DNA of 64,000 bases from the NCBI RefSeq assembly GCF_004118325.1, contig NZ_RDFA01000007.1:109995-173994 (forward strand), in the 5' to 3' direction. This stretch comes from Halorientalis pallida (lineage in GTDB: Archaea; Halobacteriota; Halobacteria; Halobacteriales; Haloarculaceae). Within the stretch, counting starts at the first letter, position 1. Every line of letters starts with the position of its first letter. The notes under the pieces were generated by a model. It was not told where the DNA came from and did no database searches. It saw nothing but the letters and a program-made list of their open reading frames with translations. Below are positions 16,462-24,762 of the stretch, piece after piece. Both the position numbers and the translations under genes were made by a program.

Positions 16462-16929
16462 TCAGGCTCGCTTGTCGTCGTTGGTGCTGACGCGGAGCGT
16501 CTTCTCGACCGTCGCGTGGACCACGCCGCCTTCGTCGACGAGATCGACCGTGTACTCGCGGTCGATGGACTCTTGCTCTTGGAGTGCCTGCCGGATCGCC
16601 GCGACCTCCGCGTCGGTGATCTCGAACGTGGCGTAGAGGTCCGACTCGCCCGGCTTCTCGAACTGAATCTCGGCGGCCTTGTCCCAGACCACGTAGTCGT
16701 CGCCGAGGCGATTGATGAGCATCAGCATATAGATGGGATCGACTGCGCCGTACATCGACCCGCCGAAGATGGTGCCGACGTAGTTGCGTGTCCGCAGGTT
16801 GCGGGGCACCTTCACCTCGACTTCCGACCAGTCCGGTTCGATGTGTGTGACCCGTCCGCCAGTCCCGCGATACGCGGGGAACAGTCGAAACGCCAGCTTC
16901 CAGAGCCGTACCCGCAGTCGGTCGAACAT
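16462..16929 (-). CDS. Hotdog-fold thioesterase-like protein (DUF4442 type)
   Basis: A 155-residue protein starting MFDRLRVRLWKL. It has the central hotdog helix region NYVGTIFGGSMYGAVDP, typical of PaaI/DUF4442 acyl-CoA thioesterase-like proteins, followed by strands with DLYATFEIT and VHATVEKTLRVS. The start at 16929 is preferred because the upstream in-frame residues look non-coding and overlap the ncsA start. It converges on the alpha/beta hydrolase with no gap. Specific substrate unknown. Confidence 0.75.
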   Translation of the reverse strand: MFDRLRVRLWKLAFRLFPAYRGTGGRVTHIEPDWSEVEVKVPRNLRTRNYVGTIFGGSMYGAVDPIYMLMLINRLGDDYVVWDKAAEIQFEKPGESDLYATFEITDAEVAAIRQALQEQESIDREYTVDLVDEGGVVHATVEKTLRVSTNDDKRA

Positions 16930-17032
16930 ATCCGTCCGACCGGCCACACCCTGAAGTACGTTTCCGAACCGGTCCCCGCCGGCAATTGCGTTTCCGAAAC
17001 GGTCAACCCCGCCGATCAGCAAGGGTTCGGCA

Positions 17033-18043
17033 ATGGACTGTGACAAGTGCGGCGACGAGGCGGTGATGCACGCCGCCTACTCCGGCCTGCACATGTGCGC
17101 CGATCACTTCTGTCGGTCCGTCGAGAGCCGGACCCGTCGGCGTGTCCGCGAGGACAACCTGCTCCCCGACGACGCCAGCCCCGACGACCCCGAGACCTGG
17201 CTGATCGGACTCTCCGGCGGCAAGGACAGCGTGGTCCTCACGCAGATTCTCCACGACACCTTCGCCGAGGACCCGCGGGTCGAACTGGTCGCGCTGACCA
17301 TCCACGAGGGGATCGAGGGCTACCGCGACGAGTCGCTTTCCGCCTGTCTCGACCTCACCGACGACCTCGATCTGCGCCACGAACTCGTCACCTACGAGGA
17401 GGAGTTCGACCTCCGGATGGACGACGTGGCCGTCGAGGACCCCATGGACATGGCCCCCTGTGCCTACTGTGGGGTCTTCCGCCGCGATCTGCTCTCGAAG
17501 TACGCGGCGGAGTACGATGCCGATAAACTCCTGACCGGGCACAACCTCGACGACGAGGCCCAGACCGCCCTGATGAACTTCTTCGAGGGCGACGTGGAAC
17601 AGATGGCCAAACACTTCGACGCGAGTCTGGGGGCGTTCCCGGGTGCGGCCGACGGGGACGGCGACCGCGACGGCACCCCCACCCGCGTCAGCACCGACGG
17701 CCCGTTCGTCCCGCGAGCGAAACCACTCCGGGACGTGCCCGAGAAGGAGGTCGCCCTCTACGCCCAGCTGAAAGATCTCCCCGCCCACATCACCGAGTGT
17801 CCCCACGCGAGCGAGGCCTACCGCGGCGAGATCCAACAGCTCCTGTTCGATATGGAGGAGCGCCACCCCGGGGTCCGACACTCGATCATGGCCGGCTACG
17901 AGGACCTGGCCGCGATGGCCGCCCGCGCCTACCGGGACGGCGGCGGCCCCGAGTACGGCGAGTGCGAGCGCTGTGGCGCGACGACGACACGCGCAGTCTG
18001 TCGGAAGTGTTCGCTGGTCGAAGCCGTGCAGACTGCCGATTGA
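17033..18043 (+). CDS. ncsA: tRNA 2-thiolation protein NcsA (Ncs6/TtuA family)
   Basis: A 336-residue PP-loop ATPase of the Ncs6/Ctu1/TtuA family. It begins with a zinc-finger MDCDKCGDEA and a second CxxxxC pair, has the PP-loop LSGGKDS (residues 60-66), the catalytic pair CAYCG (Cys143, Cys146), GHNLDDEAQT, and a C-terminal zinc ribbon (CERCG, CRKC). These enzymes adenylate and thiolate uridine in tRNA, in haloarchaea using a ubiquitin-like SAMP sulfur carrier. Residues about 205-222 are an acidic Gly/Asp insertion. A perfect hairpin overlaps its stop codon. Confidence 0.9.
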   Translation: MDCDKCGDEAVMHAAYSGLHMCADHFCRSVESRTRRRVREDNLLPDDASPDDPETWLIGLSGGKDSVVLTQILHDTFAEDPRVELVALTIHEGIEGYRDESLSACLDLTDDLDLRHELVTYEEEFDLRMDDVAVEDPMDMAPCAYCGVFRRDLLSKYAAEYDADKLLTGHNLDDEAQTALMNFFEGDVEQMAKHFDASLGAFPGAADGDGDRDGTPTRVSTDGPFVPRAKPLRDVPEKEVALYAQLKDLPAHITECPHASEAYRGEIQQLLFDMEERHPGVRHSIMAGYEDLAAMAARAYRDGGGPEYGECERCGATTTRAVCRKCSLVEAVQTAD

Positions 18044-18062
18044 CGGACGGAGTCCGTCAATC
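18038..18062 (+). terminator. Perfect 11-bp hairpin overlapping the ncsA stop codon
   Basis: GATTGACGGAC (18038-18048) pairs perfectly with GTCCGTCAATC (18052-18062) around a GGA loop. The TGA stop of ncsA lies inside the left arm. There is no U-tract after it, so this may be an RNA-stability or processing structure and not a classical terminator. Confidence 0.4.
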
Positions 18063-18216
18063 GAACCCGCGCTCACTCCGTTCGCACGGACGCCGACTAG
18101 TCCGCCGTGCGTCAGACGCTCGTCACACGGGAAACCGGCGGCTACCCGGACGTAAACGTACGTTTTCGTGAGAAAAGCGGAAAGTTAGTGGGACGCTTCG
18201 CGGGTGGGCCGGTGGC

Positions 18217-19434
18217 TCAGTTCGTCCGGATGACGTCGAGACCGTTTTTCGTCTCGCTGGTCTCGTCCTGGCCGCCGTCGGCCCAGCCGTCACTCTGCGT
18301 ACCGGAGGCGTTGCCCATGCCGTTCTCGACGTGATCGCTCGCGTCGAACGTGCCCTCGAACTCGGCCTCGTCGGCGTCCATCGCCTGCTTGGACTTGTTG
18401 GCCTGCTTCTGGGCCGTCGGACCGAGGATCTGGGCGCTCTGGACGCCGGTCATGATGGCCATGACCCGGACCTTGCCCTTGTACTCCTCCTGGATGCGCG
18501 CGCCCCAGATGACGTTGGCGTCGGCTTCCAGGCGGTCTGTGATGTTCTGGGCGATGCCCTCGGCCTCCTTCAGCGTGAGGTCGGGACCGCCGGTGATGTG
18601 GACCAGGCCACCCGAGGCACCGCGGTAGTCCACGTCCAGCAGCGGGTGGTTCATCGCGTCCTTGACGACCTCCTCGGTCTTGTTCTTGTCCTGGGTCTCG
18701 CCGACGAGCATGACTGCCACGCCACCCTTGTTCATGATGGCGGACATGTCGGCGTAGTCGAGGTTGATCAGCGACGGCTGAGTGATCGTCTCGGAGATGC
18801 CCTTGACGGTCTCGGCGATGATCTGGTCCATCACCGAGAACGCCTTGCCGATGGGCAGGTTCGGGACGTAGTCGAGCAGGCGGTTGTTGTCCAGCACGAT
18901 GATCGAGTCGGCCTCGTTACGCAGTTTCTCGAGGCCTTCCTCGGCCTTCACAGTGCGGGCACGCTCGACGTTGAACGGCGTCGAGACCATCCCGACGACG
19001 ATCGCGCCCTGCTCTTTGGCGATCTTCGAGACCACGGGGGCCGCACCGGTCCCGGTACCGCCACCCATGCCGGCGGTGACGAACACGAGGTCCGCCTCGC
19101 CGAGGACTTCCTTGATCGTGCCCTGTGCCATCTCGGTCGCGCGCTCGCCCATGCTGGGGTCGCCACCCGCGCCGAGCCCGTTGGTGAGACTCTTGCCGAC
19201 CAGGATCTTCGTGTCGGCCTCGATCATCTCGAGGTGCTGGCGGTCGGTGTTGATCGCGACGGTTTCGGCACCGTCGACACCGATGTTGTACAGCCGGTTG
19301 ACGGTGTTGTTCCCGGCACCGCCGGCGCCGACGATGACGATCCGCGGGTCACCGAAGCCTTCCGCGCCAGCGTTGTCCTGCTGTTTCTTCTCTTTCTCGT
19401 CGTTTTCGAGTGCCGACTTTACGAGGTCCTGCAT
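18217..19434 (-). CDS. ftsZ2: Cell division protein FtsZ2
   Basis: A 405-residue tubulin-like GTPase. It has [13 protein letters not shown] at the nucleotide-binding start (residues 36-48), the tubulin signature GGGTGTG (124-130), NLDYAD of the T7 loop (224-229) and an acidic low-complexity C-terminal tail. The opening [12 protein letters not shown] and the DPRIVIVG stretch match the FtsZ2 branch of haloarchaea and not FtsZ1. FtsZ2 drives constriction of the mid-cell ring. It follows cdrS by three bases, so it is translated from the same transcript and is expected to be controlled by the promoter upstream of cdrS. Confidence 0.96.
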   Translation of the reverse strand: MQDLVKSALENDEKEKKQQDNAGAEGFGDPRIVIVGAGGAGNNTVNRLYNIGVDGAETVAINTDRQHLEMIEADTKILVGKSLTNGLGAGGDPSMGERATEMAQGTIKEVLGEADLVFVTAGMGGGTGTGAAPVVSKIAKEQGAIVVGMVSTPFNVERARTVKAEEGLEKLRNEADSIIVLDNNRLLDYVPNLPIGKAFSVMDQIIAETVKGISETITQPSLINLDYADMSAIMNKGGVAVMLVGETQDKNKTEEVVKDAMNHPLLDVDYRGASGGLVHITGGPDLTLKEAEGIAQNITDRLEADANVIWGARIQEEYKGKVRVMAIMTGVQSAQILGPTAQKQANKSKQAMDADEAEFEGTFDASDHVENGMGNASGTQSDGWADGGQDETSETKNGLDVIRTN

Positions 19435-19437
19435 CGT

Positions 19438-19620
19438 CTACACCTTGGCCCAGGACCGCTTGCGTTTGTCAGAGGAGTCCCGGGTGTCCTCCTGTTCGTT
19501 TAGCATGTCGCGGACGGCCGAGCGAATTGCCTCGCTCCGATTCGGGTACTCCCCGGAATCGACCATTCGTTCGACCTCTTCGATCTGCTGTTTCGGAATC
19601 CGTAGTGTCACACGCTCCAT
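19438..19620 (-). CDS. cdrS: CdrS, short ribbon-helix-helix cell division regulator
   Basis: A 60-residue protein beginning [20 protein letters not shown], the strand-helix start of a ribbon-helix-helix DNA-binding protein, with [14 protein letters not shown] as the second helix. Its position three bases upstream of ftsZ2 is the conserved cdrS-ftsZ2 arrangement of haloarchaea, in which CdrS acts as a global regulator linked to cell division. The start at 19620 was chosen because upstream in-frame residues do not look like protein and include an operator-like GTAAGACG half site (19640-19647). Confidence 0.93.
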   Translation of the reverse strand: MERVTLRIPKQQIEEVERMVDSGEYPNRSEAIRSAVRDMLNEQEDTRDSSDKRKRSWAKV

Positions 19621-19731
19621 TTTTGGTTCCCCTGTTAGGGTAAGACGGTGGGGGTATGTCACCGCGCCCCAGTGTTTTACACACCGGAAACCGCACCACG
19701 GCAGCCGATTGTTGTGCGTCGCGCCCGGTGT

Positions 19732-19750
19732 GTAAGACGCACCGTCTTAC
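19732..19750. promoter_or_regulatory. Palindromic operator candidate of cdrS-ftsZ2
   Basis: GTAAGACG (19732-19739), CAC spacer, CGTCTTAC (19743-19750): a perfect 8-bp inverted repeat. It lies about 26 bases downstream of the TATA box of cdrS, that is at or just after the expected transcription start, a usual repressor position in archaea. A further half site is at 19640-19647. Ribbon-helix-helix dimers typically bind such repeats, so CdrL or CdrS itself are candidate binders (inference). Confidence 0.6.
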
Positions 19751-19775
19751 GCAGAGTTTACATCAGACTGTTGGG

Positions 19776-19782
19776 TTATAAA
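19776..19782 (-). promoter_or_regulatory. TATA box of cdrS-ftsZ2
   Basis: TTATAAA on the plus strand, reading TTTATAA on the minus strand, in otherwise GC-rich surroundings. With transcription starting about 25 bases further, the cdrS transcript would have a leader of about 130 bases, unusual in a window where most genes look leaderless. Confidence 0.6.
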
Positions 19783-19793
19783 GGTTTCCCCTA

Positions 19794-19845
19794 CCGTAAG
19801 ACAAGTGCGTCTTAACGGAGTAAACGCCATCCTAACGCCGTTTAC
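19794..19845. promoter_or_regulatory. Upstream inverted repeats of the cdrS promoter
   Basis: Two inverted repeats lie directly upstream of the TATA box as seen from cdrS. The first (19794-19818) has arms CCGTAAGAC and GTCTTAACGG, one base from perfect and of the same family as the palindrome at 19732. The second pairs GTAAACG (19820-19826) with CGTTTAC (19839-19845). Both are in the short gap between cdrS and the end of cdrL. Confidence 0.5.
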
Positions 19846-19851
19846 GGCGGA

Positions 19852-20409
19852 TTATGGTTGGTCTAACACGTCCGCTGCCGGGGTCCGGCGGCCACAGCCG
19901 GGGCAGAACGCCCAGTCCGAACGCAGTTCGTCGCCGCACTCACAGAACACGCGGCGGGCAGCCTTCTCGCCGCAATTCGGGCAGTAAACGTGGTTAGCGC
20001 CCAGGTCTTCGCCGCACTGCTGGCACGTGTTACGCTCGTCCGCCGCCGCGTCTGACACGTCCTCGTTCTCGTCAACGGGCGTCTTACGCTCGTCGACGCT
20101 CACGTCGTCGGACTCGGCGGAACCGCCGTCGAGATCGATGTTTACGTTGATATCCTGTGGCTGGCGTGGCGTAAACGCCGTCTCCAGCCGGTCGGCGATC
20201 ATCGCGTCCACACGTTCCGCGACGAGGTCGTCGAGGCTATCCTCGGTGGACGTCGCCGAGGCGCTCGACGCCGAACGCTCCGGGGTGCCGTCGGTCTCCC
20301 CGTCGAGATACGTCCGGAGGGCATCCCGCATGACCTCGCTTTTCGACGCGTCGAACTCCTCGAGTTGCTCGATGAGTTCGTCGTCCGCGCGGAACGTTAT
20401 CTTACTCAT
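19852..20409 (-). CDS. cdrL: CdrL, long ribbon-helix-helix regulator with zinc ribbons
   Basis: A 185-residue protein. Residues 1-40 (MSKITFRADDELIEQLEEF onward) form a ribbon-helix-helix DNA-binding domain; residues about 45-130 are an acidic linker; the C-terminus carries a double zinc ribbon with CQQCGEDL, CPNCGEKA, CECGDEL and CPGCG. This matches CdrL, which lies next to cdrS-ftsZ2 in haloarchaea and binds the cdrS promoter. The start at 20409 was chosen over one four codons upstream because it begins the RHH strand directly. A TGAAATAGTT box lies 28-37 bases upstream. The coding sequence contains several operator-like GTAAACG/CGTTTAC strings. Confidence 0.9.
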   Translation of the reverse strand: MSKITFRADDELIEQLEEFDASKSEVMRDALRTYLDGETDGTPERSASSASATSTEDSLDDLVAERVDAMIADRLETAFTPRQPQDINVNIDLDGGSAESDDVSVDERKTPVDENEDVSDAAADERNTCQQCGEDLGANHVYCPNCGEKAARRVFCECGDELRSDWAFCPGCGRRTPAADVLDQP

Positions 20410-20460
20410 TCGACCTGTCATACACCAAGTCAGGCAAACTATTTCAATCTTCCCGACTGT

Positions 20461-20474
20461 CTGACGGTCGTCAG
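20461..20474. promoter_or_regulatory. Short palindrome upstream of cdrL
   Basis: CTGACG GT CGTCAG is an inverted repeat with six-base arms about 15-20 bases upstream of the cdrL TATA-like box. It differs from the GTAAGACG sites upstream of cdrS and may be an operator of another regulator. Its short length makes chance possible. Confidence 0.3.
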
Positions 20475-20559
20475 TCGCCGCGACGACGAACTCTGGGCCC
20501 GCGGGCGATTCCCGAATGATAACGGTTAAGTCCGACAGTGGTCCTACGTTGTGATGCGA

Positions 20560-20633
20560 CCGCCCTTAGCTCAGACTGGTAGAGCAGTCGACTGTAGATC
20601 GACTTGCCCCCCGTTCAAATCGGGGAGGGCGGA
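20560..20633 (+). tRNA. tRNA-Tyr (GTA anticodon)
   Basis: A 74-base tRNA folding cleanly: acceptor CCGCCCT pairing with AGGGCGG, anticodon stem GTCGA/TCGAC around loop CTGTAGA with anticodon GTA at 20594-20596, T stem CCCCG/CGGGG around TTCAAAT, and discriminator A at 20633. The first pair C1-G72 is the identity pair of archaeal tRNA-Tyr. No intron and no encoded CCA are seen. Confidence 0.96.
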
Positions 20634-20772
20634 CTGCTTCTCGCGGCTGTCGACGAGATCTCCCAGCGACTGGTCCGTCACGCTCCCGTCTGCTCTGGGG
20701 GTCGAACGTCCCGTTCTCAGATATCGGGAGCCCGCTCGGACATACTTACGACCCCGGATCGGTGGAACGGAC

Positions 20773-21297
20773 ATGGACGAGACCACACGCCGTTGGCTGC
20801 TTCGGGCCGTCGGTGCCGGCGTGGTCGCCGGAACTGCAGGGTGTAGCGCCAGCAGTGGAAGTGCCGCCGGCAGCGACGTTCCGACCGTTCCGGGCAGCGA
20901 GTACCCGACGATCGACGAGTGGCTGTCGACGTCCGACGTCGGCGGTCCGGCGACGAACTACCACGGCGAATTACTCGACTGGACCGACCGGGACACGGTG
21001 ACGATCTCGGTTGGTGCCGACGGAAACGAAGGGAACTTCGCGTACGGGCCGCCGGCGGTGGTCGTCTCGACGGGGACGGTCGTCGAGTGGTCCTGGACGG
21101 GGCTCGGGAACCCCCACGACGTGGCCGCACACCCCACCGACCAACTCGGGGCGTCCGACTACACGTTCGACTCCGGTGGCCTGAAAGACGGGTCGGGCGT
21201 CAAGTTCACGACGACGATGGACCAGCAGGGGAGCGCGCTGTATCACTGCACCCCCCACCTCTCGCTCGGGATGAAAGGCGGAATCGTCGTGGAGTAG
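20773..21297 (+). CDS. Halocyanin-type blue copper lipoprotein
   Basis: A 174-residue exported copper protein. It starts with a Tat signal (TTRRWLLRAVG), followed by a lipobox GTAGC, so it is membrane-anchored by lipid on the outside. The cupredoxin domain fills the C-terminal 120 residues; copper ligands are the His of GNPHDVA and the Cys, His and Met of YHCTPHLSLGM. Halocyanins carry electrons in the haloarchaeal respiratory chain. The tRNA gene upstream ends 139 bases before its start; no other gene appears linked. Confidence 0.92.
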   Translation: MDETTRRWLLRAVGAGVVAGTAGCSASSGSAAGSDVPTVPGSEYPTIDEWLSTSDVGGPATNYHGELLDWTDRDTVTISVGADGNEGNFAYGPPAVVVSTGTVVEWSWTGLGNPHDVAAHPTDQLGASDYTFDSGGLKDGSGVKFTTTMDQQGSALYHCTPHLSLGMKGGIVVE

Positions 21298-21380
21298 AGT
21301 CGGCGGGCGATCCGATACCTCTTCGAGCCACTCACGACGGTACGTTCCCCTGGTTTCCGCCCGGGACGGCGGCGTTGCAC

Positions 21381-22202
21381 TCACTCCAGAAGCGCTCGCA
21401 GGATCCGGAGTTCCTCGGCTTCCGAAATCGTCTCGGCGTCCATACAGGCGTGAACGACCTTGTGGACGAGGTCGGGGTCGTCGAACGCCGATCCCTCGCT
21501 CCCGCCGTCACGGGCCGCTTCGAGGGCCGCGACCCGTCCTTCGAGGTCGGCGAGGGCGGTCCCGACTTCGGCTGTCGCGGACCTCGGGTCGTCGCCGTCC
21601 ACCCCCGTCGGTGCCGCCTCATCAGTATCCGTCGAGGGGGGCTCGGCCGTGGAGCCACCGTCCGTCGTGACGCCAGGGGCCGGCGGTTCGTCGAAGACGG
21701 CGTCGACGAACGACTCCCGTTCGCTCCACTCGAAGCCCTCGATCCCGTTCACGCGCTTGTTCACGGTCGCGCGCGACACGCCCACACGCTCGCCGATCTC
21801 CTGCTGTGTCGCCGTCGGCTCGGCTGCGACGATCGCCAGGACGTCACGTTGTTTCTCGGAGAGAGCACCCGGTTCGGGGTAGCAATCTGACTCCGAATCG
21901 GCGGCCCCAGCGTCGACTGTCTCGGCCGTTCCGTCGCCGGCCGCGTCGGTCGGTCCGCCGTCTGCGGCGTCACCACCCTCACTGCTGTCGGCTGCCGGAG
22001 GGGTCGACGCGTCCGGCGATTCCTCCTCGGCGGCGGGATCGCCGTGTTCCTCGAAGACGTGCTCGACCAGATCCGGCGTCGCGCTCGGGACCATCGACGC
22101 GAGGTCGTCGACCGACGCGTCGGGATTCTGCCGCGCAACGTCCAGGATTCGCCTGTGCCGCATCGAACTGGGGCGTGACCCACCCGTATCCTCAGTTCCC
22201 AT
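21381..22202 (-). CDS. Winged-helix transcription regulator with acidic linkers
   Basis: A 273-residue protein. An N-terminal region (MRHRRILDVARQNPDAS) looks like a small helical domain, followed by an acidic Ala/Asp/Ser linker and a helix-turn-helix (LSEKQRDVLAIVAAEPTATQQEIGERVGVSRATVNKRV, about residues 120-157). After a second linker there is a short coiled coil (VGTALADLEGRVAALEA) and a helical tail. It probably regulates transcription as a dimer. Its target is unknown. The start at 22202 has an AGTTATCA-like box about 30 bases upstream, in line with a leaderless transcript. Confidence 0.7.
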   Translation of the reverse strand: MGTEDTGGSRPSSMRHRRILDVARQNPDASVDDLASMVPSATPDLVEHVFEEHGDPAAEEESPDASTPPAADSSEGGDAADGGPTDAAGDGTAETVDAGAADSESDCYPEPGALSEKQRDVLAIVAAEPTATQQEIGERVGVSRATVNKRVNGIEGFEWSERESFVDAVFDEPPAPGVTTDGGSTAEPPSTDTDEAAPTGVDGDDPRSATAEVGTALADLEGRVAALEAARDGGSEGSAFDDPDLVHKVVHACMDAETISEAEELRILRALLE

Positions 22203-22385
22203 CCTTGTTTTCACTGCAGTTCTTCTGACATGATAACTCTTCTCCGAGTTGCAATTTTCGCCATCCGTCCCGTCGGGCGGTGCCGGCGTCTGACCCAAGA
22301 GCGACATGTTAAATAGTACGACGGACAACCACGGAACGAGAGGATTCTGTCGTCGCGTGGCGCCGCAGAACCAACCAGATCCGCT

Positions 22386-22688
22386 ATGACACCCCCTGAC
22401 GACAGGGAGGTCGCGTACGATGCGGAGACCGGAACGTACCGGACCTCCTACGACCCGTCGACGCAGAACCCGAGCATCCGCGTCCTCGAAGCCGTCGGCG
22501 CGGTCAGAGACGCCGAACCGACGACGCTCGATCCGCTCGACGAGTACGTCGACCCGGACGCGCTCGATCACGTCTTCGGCCCGACCACGGAGAAGTCCGG
22601 TGTTCACGGCTCGCTATCGTTCAACTACGAGGGACTGCTCGTCGTCGTCCACAGCGACGGCGAGATAGAACTCCGGGAACAGGTCTGA
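22386..22688 (+). CDS. HalOD1 output domain protein
   Basis: A 100-residue protein made of a single HalOD1-type domain: VAYDAETGTYRTSYD, IRVLEAVGAVRDAEPTTLDPLDEYVDP, and a closing beta pair with LVVVHSDGEIEL. The domain is a haloarchaeal signal-output module often found in two-component pathways; its biochemical role is unknown. A GTTAAATAGT promoter element lies about 70 bases upstream. Confidence 0.8.
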   Translation: MTPPDDREVAYDAETGTYRTSYDPSTQNPSIRVLEAVGAVRDAEPTTLDPLDEYVDPDALDHVFGPTTEKSGVHGSLSFNYEGLLVVVHSDGEIELREQV

Positions 22689-22689
22689 C

Positions 22690-22878
22690 CTACGCTCGTT
22701 TCTCCGGTGGACGCCCGCCGCTGTCGAGCCACTCCGTCGACCGGATGTCGTAGCCGCCACAGTCCGGGCAGACCTGCGGTTGTCGCTCGAACGTCGCGTG
22801 ACAGGTGAGACACTCGTACTGGGAGCCGTCCGACTGTTCGCGGGACAGGTACTCCTTCAACCGCAGTAGCGTACCCAT
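22690..22878 (-). CDS. Small zinc-ribbon protein
   Basis: A 62-residue protein starting MGTLLRLKEYLSREQ, then a zinc ribbon with CLTCHATF and CPDCGGYD. It converges on the HalOD1 gene with a one-base gap. Small CxxC proteins of this type are common in haloarchaea; some affect motility or biofilm formation, but no function can be assigned from this sequence. Confidence 0.72.
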   Translation of the reverse strand: MGTLLRLKEYLSREQSDGSQYECLTCHATFERQPQVCPDCGGYDIRSTEWLDSGGRPPEKRA

Positions 22879-23155
22879 CCGGATCACCTCGCGTCCCGCA
22901 CGGGGTGTGTACGAGACCGCACTGTCGTGTGGGGGGTGGGGAAATACCGACCTCGGGCCTCAGTCATATCACGGGATGAAGGACCTGGCACTATTGAATG
23001 TACCCGACCGTTCAACCGACGGACGGCGGCCGTATCCCGGCGGATACAGATCCCCGCTACAGATACCGAATCCGAGAGGTTTCTGGGCGGCGTACTCGCC
23101 GGTCGGTCGTCACGTGTTTGCGGGTAGCCGTCTGATGACCGCGCCGTTTTTGTGA

Positions 23156-23836
23156 GTGCCGCGGGTGAATTCTCGCGTGGCAGTTTCGTTCGATCTCTTC
23201 GGGACGCTAGTCGACGTCGACCGGTCCTCTGACCCGGCGACCGCGGTCGCGGCGGCACTGTCCGACAGGGACGTCGCCGTCCCCGACGACTGGGCGAGCG
23301 CCTATCGGGAGCGCCACATCGACGCGCCCGACGGCGCGACGGTACCACTGCCGGCCCACGTCAGCGCCGCCCTCGCCAGCCGTGGCGTCGACGCCCCCGG
23401 GACGGCAATCAGACGCGCCGTCGTCGCGGCGTTCGACCCCGACGTCGAGACCCGTGACGGGGCGGTCGAGGCCGTCCGCGCGGCCGCGGCCAACGGTCCG
23501 GTCGGCGTCCTCTCGAACTGCAGCGTGCCCAATCTGGTCTCGCGCGTCCTCACGCGCTCGGCCGTCGACCGCGACCTGCTGGACGCCACGGTCACGAGCA
23601 TCAGCTGTGGCTGGCGCAAGCCCGACCGCCGGGCCTTCACGGCGGTCGCGACGGCGCTCGACGTGCCCCTCGCGGACCTCTGTCACGTCGGCGACGACCG
23701 GCGGACGGACGGCCGCGTCGTGGACCGTGAGTCGACGACTGACGCGTCCGACACGACGGGACCGAATCACGTCCTCCTGGAGGACGTGTCCCTCGCCGAG
23801 TTCCCGTCGTACATGGAGGGTCGCGCGTGGGACTGA
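23156..23836 (+). CDS. HAD superfamily hydrolase heading the cobalamin cluster
   Basis: A 226-residue HAD protein with motif I FDLFGTLVD, motif II VLSNCS, a motif III Lys in CGWRKPDRR and motif IV HVGDDRRTDG. In motif I the second acidic residue common in HAD phosphatases is Phe, as in haloacid-dehalogenase-like members, so classical phosphatase chemistry is not certain. It ends 16 bases before cbiB, in the same direction as cbiB, cobS, cobY and cobD. No other candidate for the phosphatase step of nucleotide-loop assembly is visible in the cluster. The start is one of three nearby GTG codons (23156, 23165 or 23177). Confidence 0.78.
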   Translation: MPRVNSRVAVSFDLFGTLVDVDRSSDPATAVAAALSDRDVAVPDDWASAYRERHIDAPDGATVPLPAHVSAALASRGVDAPGTAIRRAVVAAFDPDVETRDGAVEAVRAAAANGPVGVLSNCSVPNLVSRVLTRSAVDRDLLDATVTSISCGWRKPDRRAFTAVATALDVPLADLCHVGDDRRTDGRVVDRESTTDASDTTGPNHVLLEDVSLAEFPSYMEGRAWD

Positions 23837-23852
23837 CGGAGGTGACAGAACC

Positions 23853-24761
23853 GTGCTGAGCGCCGGTGCCGTGGGGCTGGCGCTCGCCCTCGACGTCGCG
23901 GTCGGCGAACCGCCGACCACGCTGCACCCGGTCGCCTGGTTCGGCCGCGCAGTCGGGTGGCTGGACCGGGACTGGCCCGTGCCGCAGCTGGCCGGCCTCG
24001 TCGGTGCGCTGGGACTCCCGCTGATCGCGGCGGTGGTCGTCTGGACCATCGTCGTGGCCGCGACGGCGCTCGCCCCGCTCGCGGGCGCGACGGTGGCGGG
24101 ACTGGTGCTGTTCGTCACGACGAGTCTCCGCCGGTTGCTGTCCGCGGTCCGGGACGTGACCGAGACGACCGAGCGTGATCTCGGGGCCGCCCGCGAGCGA
24201 CTGCGCGCGCTCGCGGGTCGGGACGCGTCGGCGCTGCCGGCCGGGCAGGTCCGAAGTGCGGCCGTCGAGAGCGCCGCCGAGAACCTCGCCGACGGGTTGG
24301 TCGCGCCGCTTCTCGCGTTCGCCGTCGGCGCACAGCTCTCGCCGGCGGTCGGTGCGGCGGCGGCCGCCTGGGTGAAGGCGGTCAACACGATGGACTCGAT
24401 GCTGGGGTATCGCTCGAAACCCGTCGGCTGGGGGCCGGCGCGGCTCGACGACGCGGTGATGTGGATACCCGCCCGCGCGAGCGCGCTGTTGCTCGCGGTC
24501 GCGGCGGGCGCACCGACCGCCACCCGCCGCGTGTCGCGCTGGGTCGGGTCGGTCCCCTCGCCGAACTCGGGGTGGCCGATGGGAACGCTCGCGGCGAGCC
24601 TCGACGTGCGGCTCGAAAAACCGGACGTGTACGTCCTCAACGCGGACGCACACCTGCCCACGGTCGCGGACGCCCGGGCGGCCGTCCGAACCGTCGCCGT
24701 CGCGGGCGGCCTCGCGTACGCGCTCACGGCCGCGCTCGTCGTCCTCCCGGAGGTGCGCTGA
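23853..24761 (+). CDS. cbiB: Adenosylcobinamide-phosphate synthase CbiB
   Basis: A 302-residue integral membrane protein starting at GTG. It has DVAVGEPPTTLHPVAWFGR at the N-terminus, AVESAAENLADGLVAPL, a KAVNTMDSMLGYRS motif and WPMGTLAASLDVRLEKP, all conserved in CbiB/CobD-type synthases. The enzyme joins adenosylcobyric acid to aminopropanol phosphate at the membrane. It sits between the HAD gene and cobS, with a single base before the next start. Confidence 0.93.
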   Translation: MLSAGAVGLALALDVAVGEPPTTLHPVAWFGRAVGWLDRDWPVPQLAGLVGALGLPLIAAVVVWTIVVAATALAPLAGATVAGLVLFVTTSLRRLLSAVRDVTETTERDLGAARERLRALAGRDASALPAGQVRSAAVESAAENLADGLVAPLLAFAVGAQLSPAVGAAAAAWVKAVNTMDSMLGYRSKPVGWGPARLDDAVMWIPARASALLLAVAAGAPTATRRVSRWVGSVPSPNSGWPMGTLAASLDVRLEKPDVYVLNADAHLPTVADARAAVRTVAVAGGLAYALTAALVVLPEVR

Positions 24762-24762
24762 C

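Noticed and set aside
22888..23155. Cobalamin riboswitch upstream of the cobalamin cluster
   Set aside because: I could not find the conserved B12-box-like core, and haloarchaea are not known to use this riboswitch; left as intergenic.
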